Source of the DNA: Lachnospiraceae bacterium
GTDB lineage: Bacteria > Bacillota > Clostridia > Lachnospirales > Lachnospiraceae
Reading direction: 5' to 3'
Length of the DNA: 11,676 nt
NCBI GenBank assembly: GCA_017420605.1
Contig: JAFOIS010000312.1
Coordinates: forward strand, 1 to 11,676
The notes beneath the pieces were generated by a model, which searched no databases, was not told the DNA's origin, and saw only the letters and a list, made by a program, of their open reading frames with translations. The translations under genes were made by a program, and so were the position numbers. Position 1 is the stretch's first letter, and every line of letters begins with the position of its first letter. Shown piece after piece: positions 6,125-11,676 of this stretch.

Positions 6125-6810
6125 TCGCAGACGATGAACCGGAGATCCGTTCCCTTCTCCGTCTCTATCTGGAAAACGAAGGCTACGAAGTAGACGAGGC
6201 CGGCGACGGCCGCGAAGCCCTGGAAAAAATGGCGGGCGGCAGGATATCCTGCTGCCTGCTTGACATTATGATGCCGAAGATGGACGGTTTCCACGTGCTG
6301 CAGAAGCTCCGGGAAATGAGCGACATCCCGGTCATCATCATTTCCGCCAAGGACGCGGATCCGGAAAAGATCCTGGGCCTCAACCTCGGCGCCGACGATT
6401 ACATGGTGAAGCCCTTCAATCCGCTGGAAGCGGTCGCGCGGGTAAAAAGCAACCTCCGCAGGTGGCACAAAATAACCGGCGCCGGCGGAAATGACGAAAA
6501 GGGCGGTCATGCGGAAGACCTGGTGCTCCGCGATCTCCGCCTCGACCGGGACGCCTGCGTTCTCTACCGGGCCGGGCGCGCGATCGAGCTGACGCCGGTC
6601 GAACTGAAGATCATGGAAATGTTCATGAAATACCCGGGCAAGGTCTTCACCAAACAGCAGCTCTATGAATGCGGCTGGGGCGAGGAATTCGTCGTCGCCG
6701 ACAACAACATCATGGTCTGCATCAGCAAGCTGCGCGCGAAACTCGACGACGATCCCTCCGCCTACATCCGCACGATCCGCGGCCTCGGCTACCGCATGGA
6801 GAAGGGCTGA
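6109..6810 (+). CDS. OmpR-family DNA-binding response regulator
   Basis: This 233-residue cytoplasmic protein is a standard two-domain response regulator. The receiver domain (about 3-115) has the acidic pair Asp8-Asp9, the phosphoacceptor Asp52 in LLDIMMPKMDG, the switch residue Ser79 and Lys101 in KPF. The C-terminal winged-helix domain (about 130-232) has the OmpR pattern ELTPVELKIMEMFMKYPGKVFTKQQLY, then VADNNIMVCISKLRAKL, then YIRTIRGLGYRME. It should be phosphorylated by the kinase encoded 44 bases downstream and bind tandem direct repeats such as those at 5116-5134. Its start lies inside the end of the DUF975 gene in another frame, with GAGGAAAG upstream of the ATG serving as ribosome binding site. 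The overall look is VanR-like, but no vancomycin-resistance genes are nearby. Confidence 0.95.
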   Translation: MDRILIADDEPEIRSLLRLYLENEGYEVDEAGDGREALEKMAGGRISCCLLDIMMPKMDGFHVLQKLREMSDIPVIIISAKDADPEKILGLNLGADDYMVKPFNPLEAVARVKSNLRRWHKITGAGGNDEKGGHAEDLVLRDLRLDRDACVLYRAGRAIELTPVELKIMEMFMKYPGKVFTKQQLYECGWGEEFVVADNNIMVCISKLRAKLDDDPSAYIRTIRGLGYRMEKG

Positions 6811-6811
6811 C

Positions 6812-6840
6812 GGCCGGCGCGGAATAACTTAGGCCGGCGC
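6812..6840 (+). repeat. Two copies of GGCCGGCGC in the regulator-kinase gap
   Basis: GGCCGGCGC occurs at 6812-6820 and again at 6832-6840, 20 bases apart, filling most of the 44-base gap between the two-component genes. Both copies contain the palindrome GCCGGC, so mRNA pairing that tunes translation of the weakly initiated kinase gene is possible. It may equally be chance in GC-rich DNA. Confidence 0.3.
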
Positions 6841-6854
6841 ATAGATCAAGACTT

Positions 6855-7913
6855 ATGGAAAAGCTCAGGTCCTATCTTGTGACAAGACTTCTTATGATGC
6901 TCGGGGCGGTCCTTCTTCTCGAAGGGCTCGCTTCCTTCCTCGTGCGGCGCCTGCTTCTGCCTGCCGCCGCGAATCTTGCGCATTATACGGGAGAACTCAA
7001 TATCTTCAACTTCGGCGACTACCTGCGCTTTGCGCGCGAACTCGTTTCCGGAAACGGAGGGCAGGTCATGGCCGGCCTCATGGGGCGGTCCGCCGTCATT
7101 CTCCTGCTGGCGCTGTCTGTGCTCCTCATCTTGCTGCCGGTCGTGCTCGGCGTGATCTGGTACACCCGGCGCGTTCTGGCACGTGTCGGAAAGATCGATG
7201 AAGAACGGCAGGCCGAACGCGCCGCCTACGACGCGCAGCGGAACCTCATGTTCTCGGATTTCGCCCACGACCTCCGGACGCCGATCATGACGATCTCGGG
7301 CTATGCCGGCGCCCTCTCCGACGGCGTCGTGAAGGACGAGGCGCAGAAAAAGCAGTACCTTACGGCGATCCGCGCGAAAGCCGACCGCATGAGCGAGCTC
7401 ATTACGCTGCTGTTTGATTACACGAAGCTCGGCAGCGTGAATTTCCACCTGAAAAAAGAACCCGTCGATCTCAACGAGCTTCTGCGCGAGACGGCGGCCT
7501 CCGCCTTTTCCGATATGGAAGACGCGGGGATGGAACTCCTCGCGGAGATCCCCGAAGAGCCTTACGTCGTTTCCGCCGACCGCGCCCAGGTATCTCGCGT
7601 CATCGGGAACCTCCTTACGAACGCCATCCGCCACAATCCGGCCGGAACGAAGATCGCGATCGGCGTCCGCCGCCTTGCCGGCATGGAAATGATCGCCGTC
7701 GCCGACACGGGCGTCACCATAGAAAAAGACCCGAAGCAGCTCTTTGAGCCGTTCGTCAAGGGAGATGATTCCCGGAGCGAGACGAAGGGCAGCGGCCTGG
7801 GTCTTTCAATCGCGAAAAAGATCGCGGATATGCACGGCTGGGAGATCGAGCTCAGGCAGCCGTTCGGAAAATATACGAAGGCGTTTGTGATCAGCGTGCC
7901 GGAGAGGACGTGA
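6855..7913 (+). CDS. Membrane sensor histidine kinase
   Basis: This 352-residue protein is the likely partner of the preceding response regulator. Two membrane segments (about 8-29 and 79-102) bracket an extracytoplasmic loop of only about 50 residues, too short for a classical sensor domain. It may therefore sense within the membrane or through a partner such as the DUF975 protein. The HAMP-like linker is brief. The dimerisation domain carries FAHDLRTP with the phosphorylated His138. The ATPase domain has the N box (NLLTNAIRHN, 252-261), the G1 box DTG (284-286), LFEPF (296-300) and GSGLGL (312-317). The G1 box reads DTGVTI, lacking the second Gly of the usual DxGxGI. The ATG at 6855 has no strong ribosome binding site. 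A strong hairpin follows the stop. Confidence 0.93.
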   Translation: MEKLRSYLVTRLLMMLGAVLLLEGLASFLVRRLLLPAAANLAHYTGELNIFNFGDYLRFARELVSGNGGQVMAGLMGRSAVILLLALSVLLILLPVVLGVIWYTRRVLARVGKIDEERQAERAAYDAQRNLMFSDFAHDLRTPIMTISGYAGALSDGVVKDEAQKKQYLTAIRAKADRMSELITLLFDYTKLGSVNFHLKKEPVDLNELLRETAASAFSDMEDAGMELLAEIPEEPYVVSADRAQVSRVIGNLLTNAIRHNPAGTKIAIGVRRLAGMEMIAVADTGVTIEKDPKQLFEPFVKGDDSRSETKGSGLGLSIAKKIADMHGWEIELRQPFGKYTKAFVISVPERT

Positions 7914-7924
7914 ATCACTTTTAC

Positions 7925-7967
7925 CGAAACATCGCGGGACGGATGGTCATCCATCCGTCCCGTTTCG
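7925..7967 (+). terminator. Strong hairpin terminator between convergent genes
   Basis: CGGGACGGATGG-TCAT-CCATCCGTCCCG is a perfect 12-bp stem with a 4-base loop (7935-7962), followed by TTTCGTT. Beyond a 4-base bulge, CGAAAC (7925-7930) can pair with GTTTCG (7962-7967) to lengthen the stem. It lies 11 bases after the sensor-kinase stop and 28 bases before the thpR stop, so it probably serves both genes. The T-run is better on the plus strand. Confidence 0.85.
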
Positions 7968-7990
7968 TTCGCCGCGATACCGCACTGCTT

Positions 7991-8482
7991 TTAAATCGAG
8001 AAAATCTCCGTATAGACTCTCTTTCCGTCCTTTTCCTCCGATTTCATCAGCGAAACTTTCTTCACCATCATCTCGCCCTTCGGGGCGGGCACCGTTTTCC
8101 ACGGGCCGTTCGCGTTCCGGATGATCGTGATGTGCGGCACGAACTTTTTCTTGTCATACGGAAGGTTTGCCGCATCGAGGGCGGCGCGCACATCGCGCAC
8201 CAGGGCGCTGAGCCCCTGATTGCCCTTCATCCCGACGTAGAGAAGGTCGCCGAAGGCTCCCATTTCCGAAAGCCCGAGCTTGAACGGCTTGAAAGAGACC
8301 GTCTGCATCGCGTTCTTCACGAAGCCGACGTCCCTGGTCTCCCCGATGAACGCTACGGTCAGATGCAGGTTCTGCGCCGGCACATAGCTGCCGCGCACGC
8401 CTGCTTTTTTCAATTCATGGAGCGTATCCGTCACGGCGCTCTTCATTTCCCCGGACAGACTGATCGCAATAAATAAACGCAT
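7991..8482 (-). CDS. thpR: RNA 2',3'-cyclic phosphodiesterase (2'-5' RNA ligase family)
   Basis: This 163-residue protein belongs to the 2H phosphoesterase superfamily. Bacterial members hydrolyse 2',3'-cyclic phosphate ends of RNA to 2'-phosphates and can join tRNA halves through 2'-5' bonds in vitro. Both catalytic motifs are present: HLTVAF (40-45; His40, Thr42) and HITIIR (117-122; His117, Thr119). The start MRLFIAISL is the usual family N-terminus. The ATG at 8482 has AAAGGAG with good spacing. The frame stays open upstream to a TTG at 8638, but that extension crosses the promoter and is rejected. The length is slightly below the common 175-190 residues, and nothing essential seems missing. 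It is convergent with the sensor kinase and divergent from the ECF genes, so it is a single-gene unit. Confidence 0.92.
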   Translation of the reverse strand: MRLFIAISLSGEMKSAVTDTLHELKKAGVRGSYVPAQNLHLTVAFIGETRDVGFVKNAMQTVSFKPFKLGLSEMGAFGDLLYVGMKGNQGLSALVRDVRAALDAANLPYDKKKFVPHITIIRNANGPWKTVPAPKGEMMVKKVSLMKSEEKDGKRVYTEIFSI

Positions 8483-8520
8483 GAGGATCTCCTTTGCATA
8501 ACGATCGACGATCTCAGGAC

Positions 8521-8529
8521 TATTGTACC
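8521..8529 (-). promoter_or_regulatory. Candidate extended -10 promoter for thpR
   Basis: The minus strand reads TGG-TACAAT here, an extended -10 element (TGnTATAAT type). No good -35 box is seen, as is common for extended -10 promoters. Transcription would begin near 8514 and give a leader of about 30 bases that includes the AAAGGAG site. Confidence 0.45.
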
Positions 8530-8547
8530 ATACGGGCTCCGCATGCG

Positions 8548-8577
8548 GTTGCCCGTCCGCCGGATTTATGATAAAAA
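8548..8577 (+). promoter_or_regulatory. Candidate promoter for the ECF transporter operon
   Basis: TTGCCC, a 17-base spacer and TAAAAA lie in an AT-rich patch about 85 bases upstream of the ECF ATPase gene. The spacing is ideal, but the -10 box is only partly like the consensus. Coordinates may be off by a base. No riboswitch-like structure was recognised in the leader. Confidence 0.35.
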
Positions 8578-8661
8578 TATAAGTGCGGCGGGCCTGCGTC
8601 TGCAGCCGCGCCGCAAGACACCGTTTCCCGCAAGACAACGCTTTTCATAAGAGGATAAGCA

Positions 8662-10434
8662 ATGCCGCAGACGGAACCCCTCATTTCCTTCCGGAATTTT
8701 TCCTTCCAGTATTTCAGCCAGGCGGAGCCTACGCTCCACGATATAACGCTCGATATCTATCCCGGTGAAAAGATCCTGATCGTCGGGCCGTCGGGCTGCG
8801 GCAAAAGCACGCTCGCGCACTGCATCAACGGACTCATTCCCTACTCCTATAAGGGAACGATCACCGGGGAACTCACCGTCGACGGCAAAACGCCGGAGGA
8901 AGGCAGCCTTTTTGAGCGTTCCAGGCTCATCGGGACCGTCCTGCAGGATTCGGACGCCCAGTTCGTAGGTCTTACGGCGGGCGAGGACATCGCGTTTTCG
9001 CTGGAAAATGACAGACGCCCGCAGGCGGAAATGAAAGAGACCGTGCAGCGCGTCGCCGACCTCGTGGGCATGGGAACGCACCTTTCCTCTTCCCCGTCCG
9101 AGATCTCCGGCGGGCAGAAGCAGCGCGTCGCCCTCGCCGGCGTCATGGTCGACGACGTCAAGGTCCTGCTCTTCGACGAGCCGCTCGCAAACCTCGACCC
9201 CCTGACCGGCAAGACCGCGATCGACCTCATCGACAGGATCCACCGGGAATATCAGAAGACCGTCATTATCATCGAGCACCGCATCGAAGACGTGCTCTAC
9301 CGGCACGTCGACCGCGTCATCGTGATCAGCGACGGCCGGATCGTCTCCGACTCGACGCCGGACGAACTCGTCTGCACAAACACCCTGCGCTCGCTCGGCA
9401 ACCGCGAACCGCTCTACGTCACCGCGGTCAAATACGCGGGCGTCACCCTGACGCCGGAAATGCACCCCGGCTATCTCGACACCCTCGACGTCGACGCCGT
9501 GAAAGGACCCCTGGCCGACTGGTACAACGCGCAGCCGCCGCTGCCCGAAAAAGAGCCGGGCGAGGTGCTTCTGTCCATCAGAGACCTCGATTTCCAGTAC
9601 ACGAAAAAGCGGAAGCTCCTACAGGATATCGGCTTCGACATCCGCAGCGGGGAAATGGTCTCGATCGTCGGCACGAACGGCGCCGGCAAAAGCACCCTTG
9701 CGAAGGTGATCTGCGGGTTCATGAAGCAGGATAAGGGCGACATTCTCTTCAAGGGAGAGTCGATCACCGGCTGGACGATCAAGGAACGGTCGTTCAAGAT
9801 CGGGTACGTCATGCAGAACCCGAACCAGATGATCTCGAAATCCATGATCTTCGACGAGGTCGCCCTGGGGCTTAAGATCCGGAACCTCCCGGAAGATACG
9901 ATCCGCGAAAAGGTCGAACACGCCCTGAAGATCTGCGGCCTCTATCCCATGCGGAACTGGCCGATCTCCGCGCTCTCCTTCGGACAGAAAAAGCGCGTCA
10001 CGATCGCGTCCATGCTCGTCATGGACCCGGAGATCCTGATCCTCGACGAACCGACCGCCGGCCAGGATTACCGGCACTATACGGATATCATGGAATTCCT
10101 CCGGGAACTCAACGCGCGGGGCATCACGATCATCATGATCACGCACGACATGCACCTTATGCTGGAATATACGCCGCACGCGATCGTGCTTGCCGGCGGC
10201 CGGAAGATCGGCGACGATTCCGCCGTCGCGATCCTCACGGACGAGGATATGGCCTCGCGCGCGAACTTAAAGCTCACCTCTCTCTACGAACTTGCGACGA
10301 GGGCGGGCCTTCCCGACCCGCAGGCCTTCGTCCGCCAGTTCATCCGTTACGAGGAAGAGCGCCGCGCAAAAGAAGGCGCGCCCACACAGCCCGGCCCCGG
10401 CACGGCAGACACGGCGCCGTCTGACGCGCAGTAA
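8662..10434 (+). CDS. ECF transporter ATPase with two ABC domains in one chain
   Basis: This 590-residue cytoplasmic protein powers an energy-coupling factor (ECF) vitamin/metabolite importer. ABC domain 1 (about 7-250) has Walker A GPSGCGKST (42-50), Q-loop Gln95, signature SGGQ (149-152), Walker B LLFDEP (169-174) and His206. Domain 2 (about 302-545) has Walker A GTNGAGKST (337-345), Gln385, signature SFGQ (439-442), Walker B LILDEP (459-464) and His495. The changed signature (SFGQ) and D-loop (AGQDY) in domain 2 make the two ATP sites unequal. The layout resembles YkoD, where both EcfA halves are fused. Residues 566-590 are a charged, Pro/Ala-rich tail of no known role. AGAGGA precedes the ATG at 8662. 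EcfT follows after 24 bases. The substrate cannot be read from this protein. Confidence 0.93.
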   Translation: MPQTEPLISFRNFSFQYFSQAEPTLHDITLDIYPGEKILIVGPSGCGKSTLAHCINGLIPYSYKGTITGELTVDGKTPEEGSLFERSRLIGTVLQDSDAQFVGLTAGEDIAFSLENDRRPQAEMKETVQRVADLVGMGTHLSSSPSEISGGQKQRVALAGVMVDDVKVLLFDEPLANLDPLTGKTAIDLIDRIHREYQKTVIIIEHRIEDVLYRHVDRVIVISDGRIVSDSTPDELVCTNTLRSLGNREPLYVTAVKYAGVTLTPEMHPGYLDTLDVDAVKGPLADWYNAQPPLPEKEPGEVLLSIRDLDFQYTKKRKLLQDIGFDIRSGEMVSIVGTNGAGKSTLAKVICGFMKQDKGDILFKGESITGWTIKERSFKIGYVMQNPNQMISKSMIFDEVALGLKIRNLPEDTIREKVEHALKICGLYPMRNWPISALSFGQKKRVTIASMLVMDPEILILDEPTAGQDYRHYTDIMEFLRELNARGITIIMITHDMHLMLEYTPHAIVLAGGRKIGDDSAVAILTDEDMASRANLKLTSLYELATRAGLPDPQAFVRQFIRYEEERRAKEGAPTQPGPGTADTAPSDAQ

Positions 10435-10458
10435 GCGCCGCAGCAAGGAGATCCCCTC

Positions 10459-11292
10459 ATGAAATCCAAACTGTTTGATTATATTGAACGCGACAATTTC
10501 ATCTTCAATCTCTCCGGCGTGACGAAGCTCCTCTGCTTCCTGATCCTGACGTTCACGGTCATGTTCTCGTACGATGCGCGCGTCATTTTCCTCGTGCTCA
10601 TCTTTTCCTTCGCTATCCTCCGCGTCTCGGAGATCCGTTTCTCCCAGATCAGGATCATGCTCTACTACGTGCTGGTCTTCATCGCGATCAATTTCATCCT
10701 GACCTTCGTGTTCAGTCCGAAATACGGCGTCGAGATCTACGGCACGGAGCACGACCTCTTCCGCATCACCGAACGCTACACCGTGACCGCGGAGCAGCTC
10801 CTCTATCAGGGCACGAAAGTCCTGAAATATCTCTCGGTCATTCCGCTCGGCATGCTGTTCCTCCTCACGACCAACCCGAGCGAATTTGCCGCGTCCCTAA
10901 GCTCCATCGGCATAAGCTATAAGGCGTCCTTCGCCCTCGCGCTCACGCTCCGGTATTTCCCGGACATGATCCGTGATTACAACGACATTGCCCTCGCCCA
11001 GCAGGCGCGCGGCCTCGACCTCTCGAAAAAGGAAAAGCTCGGCAAGCGCCTTAAGAACATGATGAACATTTTCGTGCCGCTGATCTTCTCCTCCCTCGAG
11101 CGGGTGGACGTCGTCAGCAACGCGATGGACCTTCGCGGCTTCGGCAAGCATAAGAAACGTACCTGGTACGCCTATAAGCCGCTCGTGAAAAATGATTACC
11201 TTGCCCTTGCCATAAGTATCGCGATCCTTGCCGGGTCGCTTGCCATGACGTTTTTCGTCAACCACGGGCGCTTCTGGAACCCGTTCATATAG
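10459..11292 (+). CDS. ECF transporter transmembrane coupling protein (EcfT)
   Basis: This 277-residue membrane protein links the ATPase to the substrate-binding S component of an ECF importer. Hydrophobic segments lie near 22-38, 41-56, 66-86, 120-137, 153-168 and 247-267. The two coupling-helix signatures are visible: QARGLDL (182-188), containing the Ala-Arg-Gly motif, and DLRGFGKHKKRTW (224-236), where the second motif reads Leu-Arg-Gly instead of Ala-Arg-Gly. These segments contact the two ATPase halves. The ATG at 10459 has an excellent AAGGAG site. The DUF62 gene begins 13 bases after the stop, so the three genes form one operon. An S component is not encoded in the window; it may lie beyond the right edge or elsewhere in the genome. 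Confidence 0.92.
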   Translation: MKSKLFDYIERDNFIFNLSGVTKLLCFLILTFTVMFSYDARVIFLVLIFSFAILRVSEIRFSQIRIMLYYVLVFIAINFILTFVFSPKYGVEIYGTEHDLFRITERYTVTAEQLLYQGTKVLKYLSVIPLGMLFLLTTNPSEFAASLSSIGISYKASFALALTLRYFPDMIRDYNDIALAQQARGLDLSKKEKLGKRLKNMMNIFVPLIFSSLERVDVVSNAMDLRGFGKHKKRTWYAYKPLVKNDYLALAISIAILAGSLAMTFFVNHGRFWNPFI

Positions 11293-11305
11293 GAGGAAAT
11301 GAAAC

Positions 11306-11676
11306 TTGAGGCAGAAAATGAGCAGATATGATAAACCGATCCTGGTCTTTCAGACGGATTTCACGTACAAGGAAGGCGCCGTGAGCGCCATGTACGGCGT
11401 CGTGAAGACGGTCGACCGGGAACTTGAGATCTTTGACGGAACGCACGAGCTTCCGCAGTACGACGTCTGGTCCGCCAGCTACCGCCTGCTGCAGTGCCTG
11501 CCGTTCTGGCCGAAGGGAACGATCTACGTTTCGGTCGTCGATCCCGGCGTCGGAACTTCCCGGCGCGCGTGCGTCGCGAAGACCGAAAACGGCTACTACG
11601 TCGTCACGCCCGACAACGGTACGCTTACGCACGTCAAAAATGAATTCGGGATCGTGGAGGTCCGGGAGATCGACGA
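11306..11676 (+). CDS. SAM hydroxide adenosyltransferase (DUF62), C-terminus cut by window edge
   Basis: The 123 codons present match the N-terminal domain of DUF62 proteins. These cleave S-adenosylmethionine with hydroxide to give adenosine and L-methionine, and are related to the SAM-dependent fluorinase and chlorinase. Visible motifs are ILVFQTDFTYKEGAVSAMYG (12-31), YVSVVDPGVGTSRRA (74-88) and VTPDNGTLT (98-106). The Asp of TDF and the Arg of the GVGT..R motif belong to the conserved Asp-Arg-His set; the His and the C-terminal domain lie beyond or near the edge. The family is usually about 260-290 residues. I chose TTG at 11306 because AGGAGG (11291-11296) is nine bases upstream. The first in-frame ATG (11318) is 21 bases away, and the ATG at 11299 is in a different frame that stops after ten codons. 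A SAM-cleaving enzyme next to an ECF core suggests a linked substrate. Confidence 0.9.
   Translation, partial: MRQKMSRYDKPILVFQTDFTYKEGAVSAMYGVVKTVDRELEIFDGTHELPQYDVWSASYRLLQCLPFWPKGTIYVSVVDPGVGTSRRACVAKTENGYYVVTPDNGTLTHVKNEFGIVEVREID

Noticed and set aside
6846..7634. Minus-strand open frame of 262 codons opposite the sensor kinase
   Set aside because: The composition (many Arg, His and Glu) is typical of an antisense shadow; the plus strand encodes all kinase boxes.
8566..9465. Minus-strand open frame of about 300 codons opposite the ECF ATPase
   Set aside because: It is Asp/Val/Arg-rich shadow sequence opposite a canonical ABC domain with complete Walker and signature motifs.

Overview
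The window looks like chromosomal DNA of a fairly GC-rich member of the Clostridia, possibly Lachnospiraceae. This is inferred from strong GGAGG-type ribosome binding sites, a DUF975 / OmpR-type two-component operon, a Group II ECF transporter with two ATPase domains in one chain, a GH127 glycosidase, and a secreted nuclease with a C-terminal Ada-like zinc domain. No rRNA, tRNA, CRISPR array, transposase or phage structural gene was seen.

Left part, minus strand: a GH127-type beta-L-arabinofuranosidase runs off the left edge (1-1080). Upstream of it on the same strand is a brnTA type II toxin-antitoxin pair (1178-1766), preceded by two short inverted repeats that are candidate BrnA operators. 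Next comes a visibly AT-rich stretch (about 1770-3360). It carries a plus-strand lipoprotein nuclease (2092-3333) whose last zinc-ligand cysteine appears to be lost through a one-base deletion near the stop codon. A hairpin (3368-3387) closes this gene.

Middle: a minus-strand pair encodes a ribokinase-like PfkB sugar kinase (3938-4831) and a small lipoprotein of unknown function (3364-3897). A 438-base divergent spacer (4832-5269) follows. It holds a tandem direct repeat of the OmpR-family response-regulator type, with promoter-like elements facing both ways. To the right is a plus-strand operon of a DUF975 membrane protein, an OmpR-type response regulator that overlaps it by 16 bases, and a sensor kinase (5270-7913). 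The operon ends at a strong hairpin shared with the convergent RNA 2',3'-cyclic phosphodiesterase gene thpR (7991-8482).

Right part: divergent from thpR is an ECF transporter module with a two-domain ATPase (8662-10434) and the EcfT transmembrane coupler (10459-11292). A SAM hydroxide adenosyltransferase (DUF62) follows, starting at a TTG codon and cut by the right edge. No S component (substrate-binding membrane protein) is present in the window, so the transported compound is unknown. The linkage to DUF62 hints at a SAM-, methionine- or adenosine-related compound, but that is inference.

The most notable points are the frameshifted zinc tail of the nuclease, the tandem repeat that probably makes the two-component operon autoregulatory, and the coupling of an ECF core to a SAM-cleaving enzyme. 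No clearly new defence or mobile system was found.
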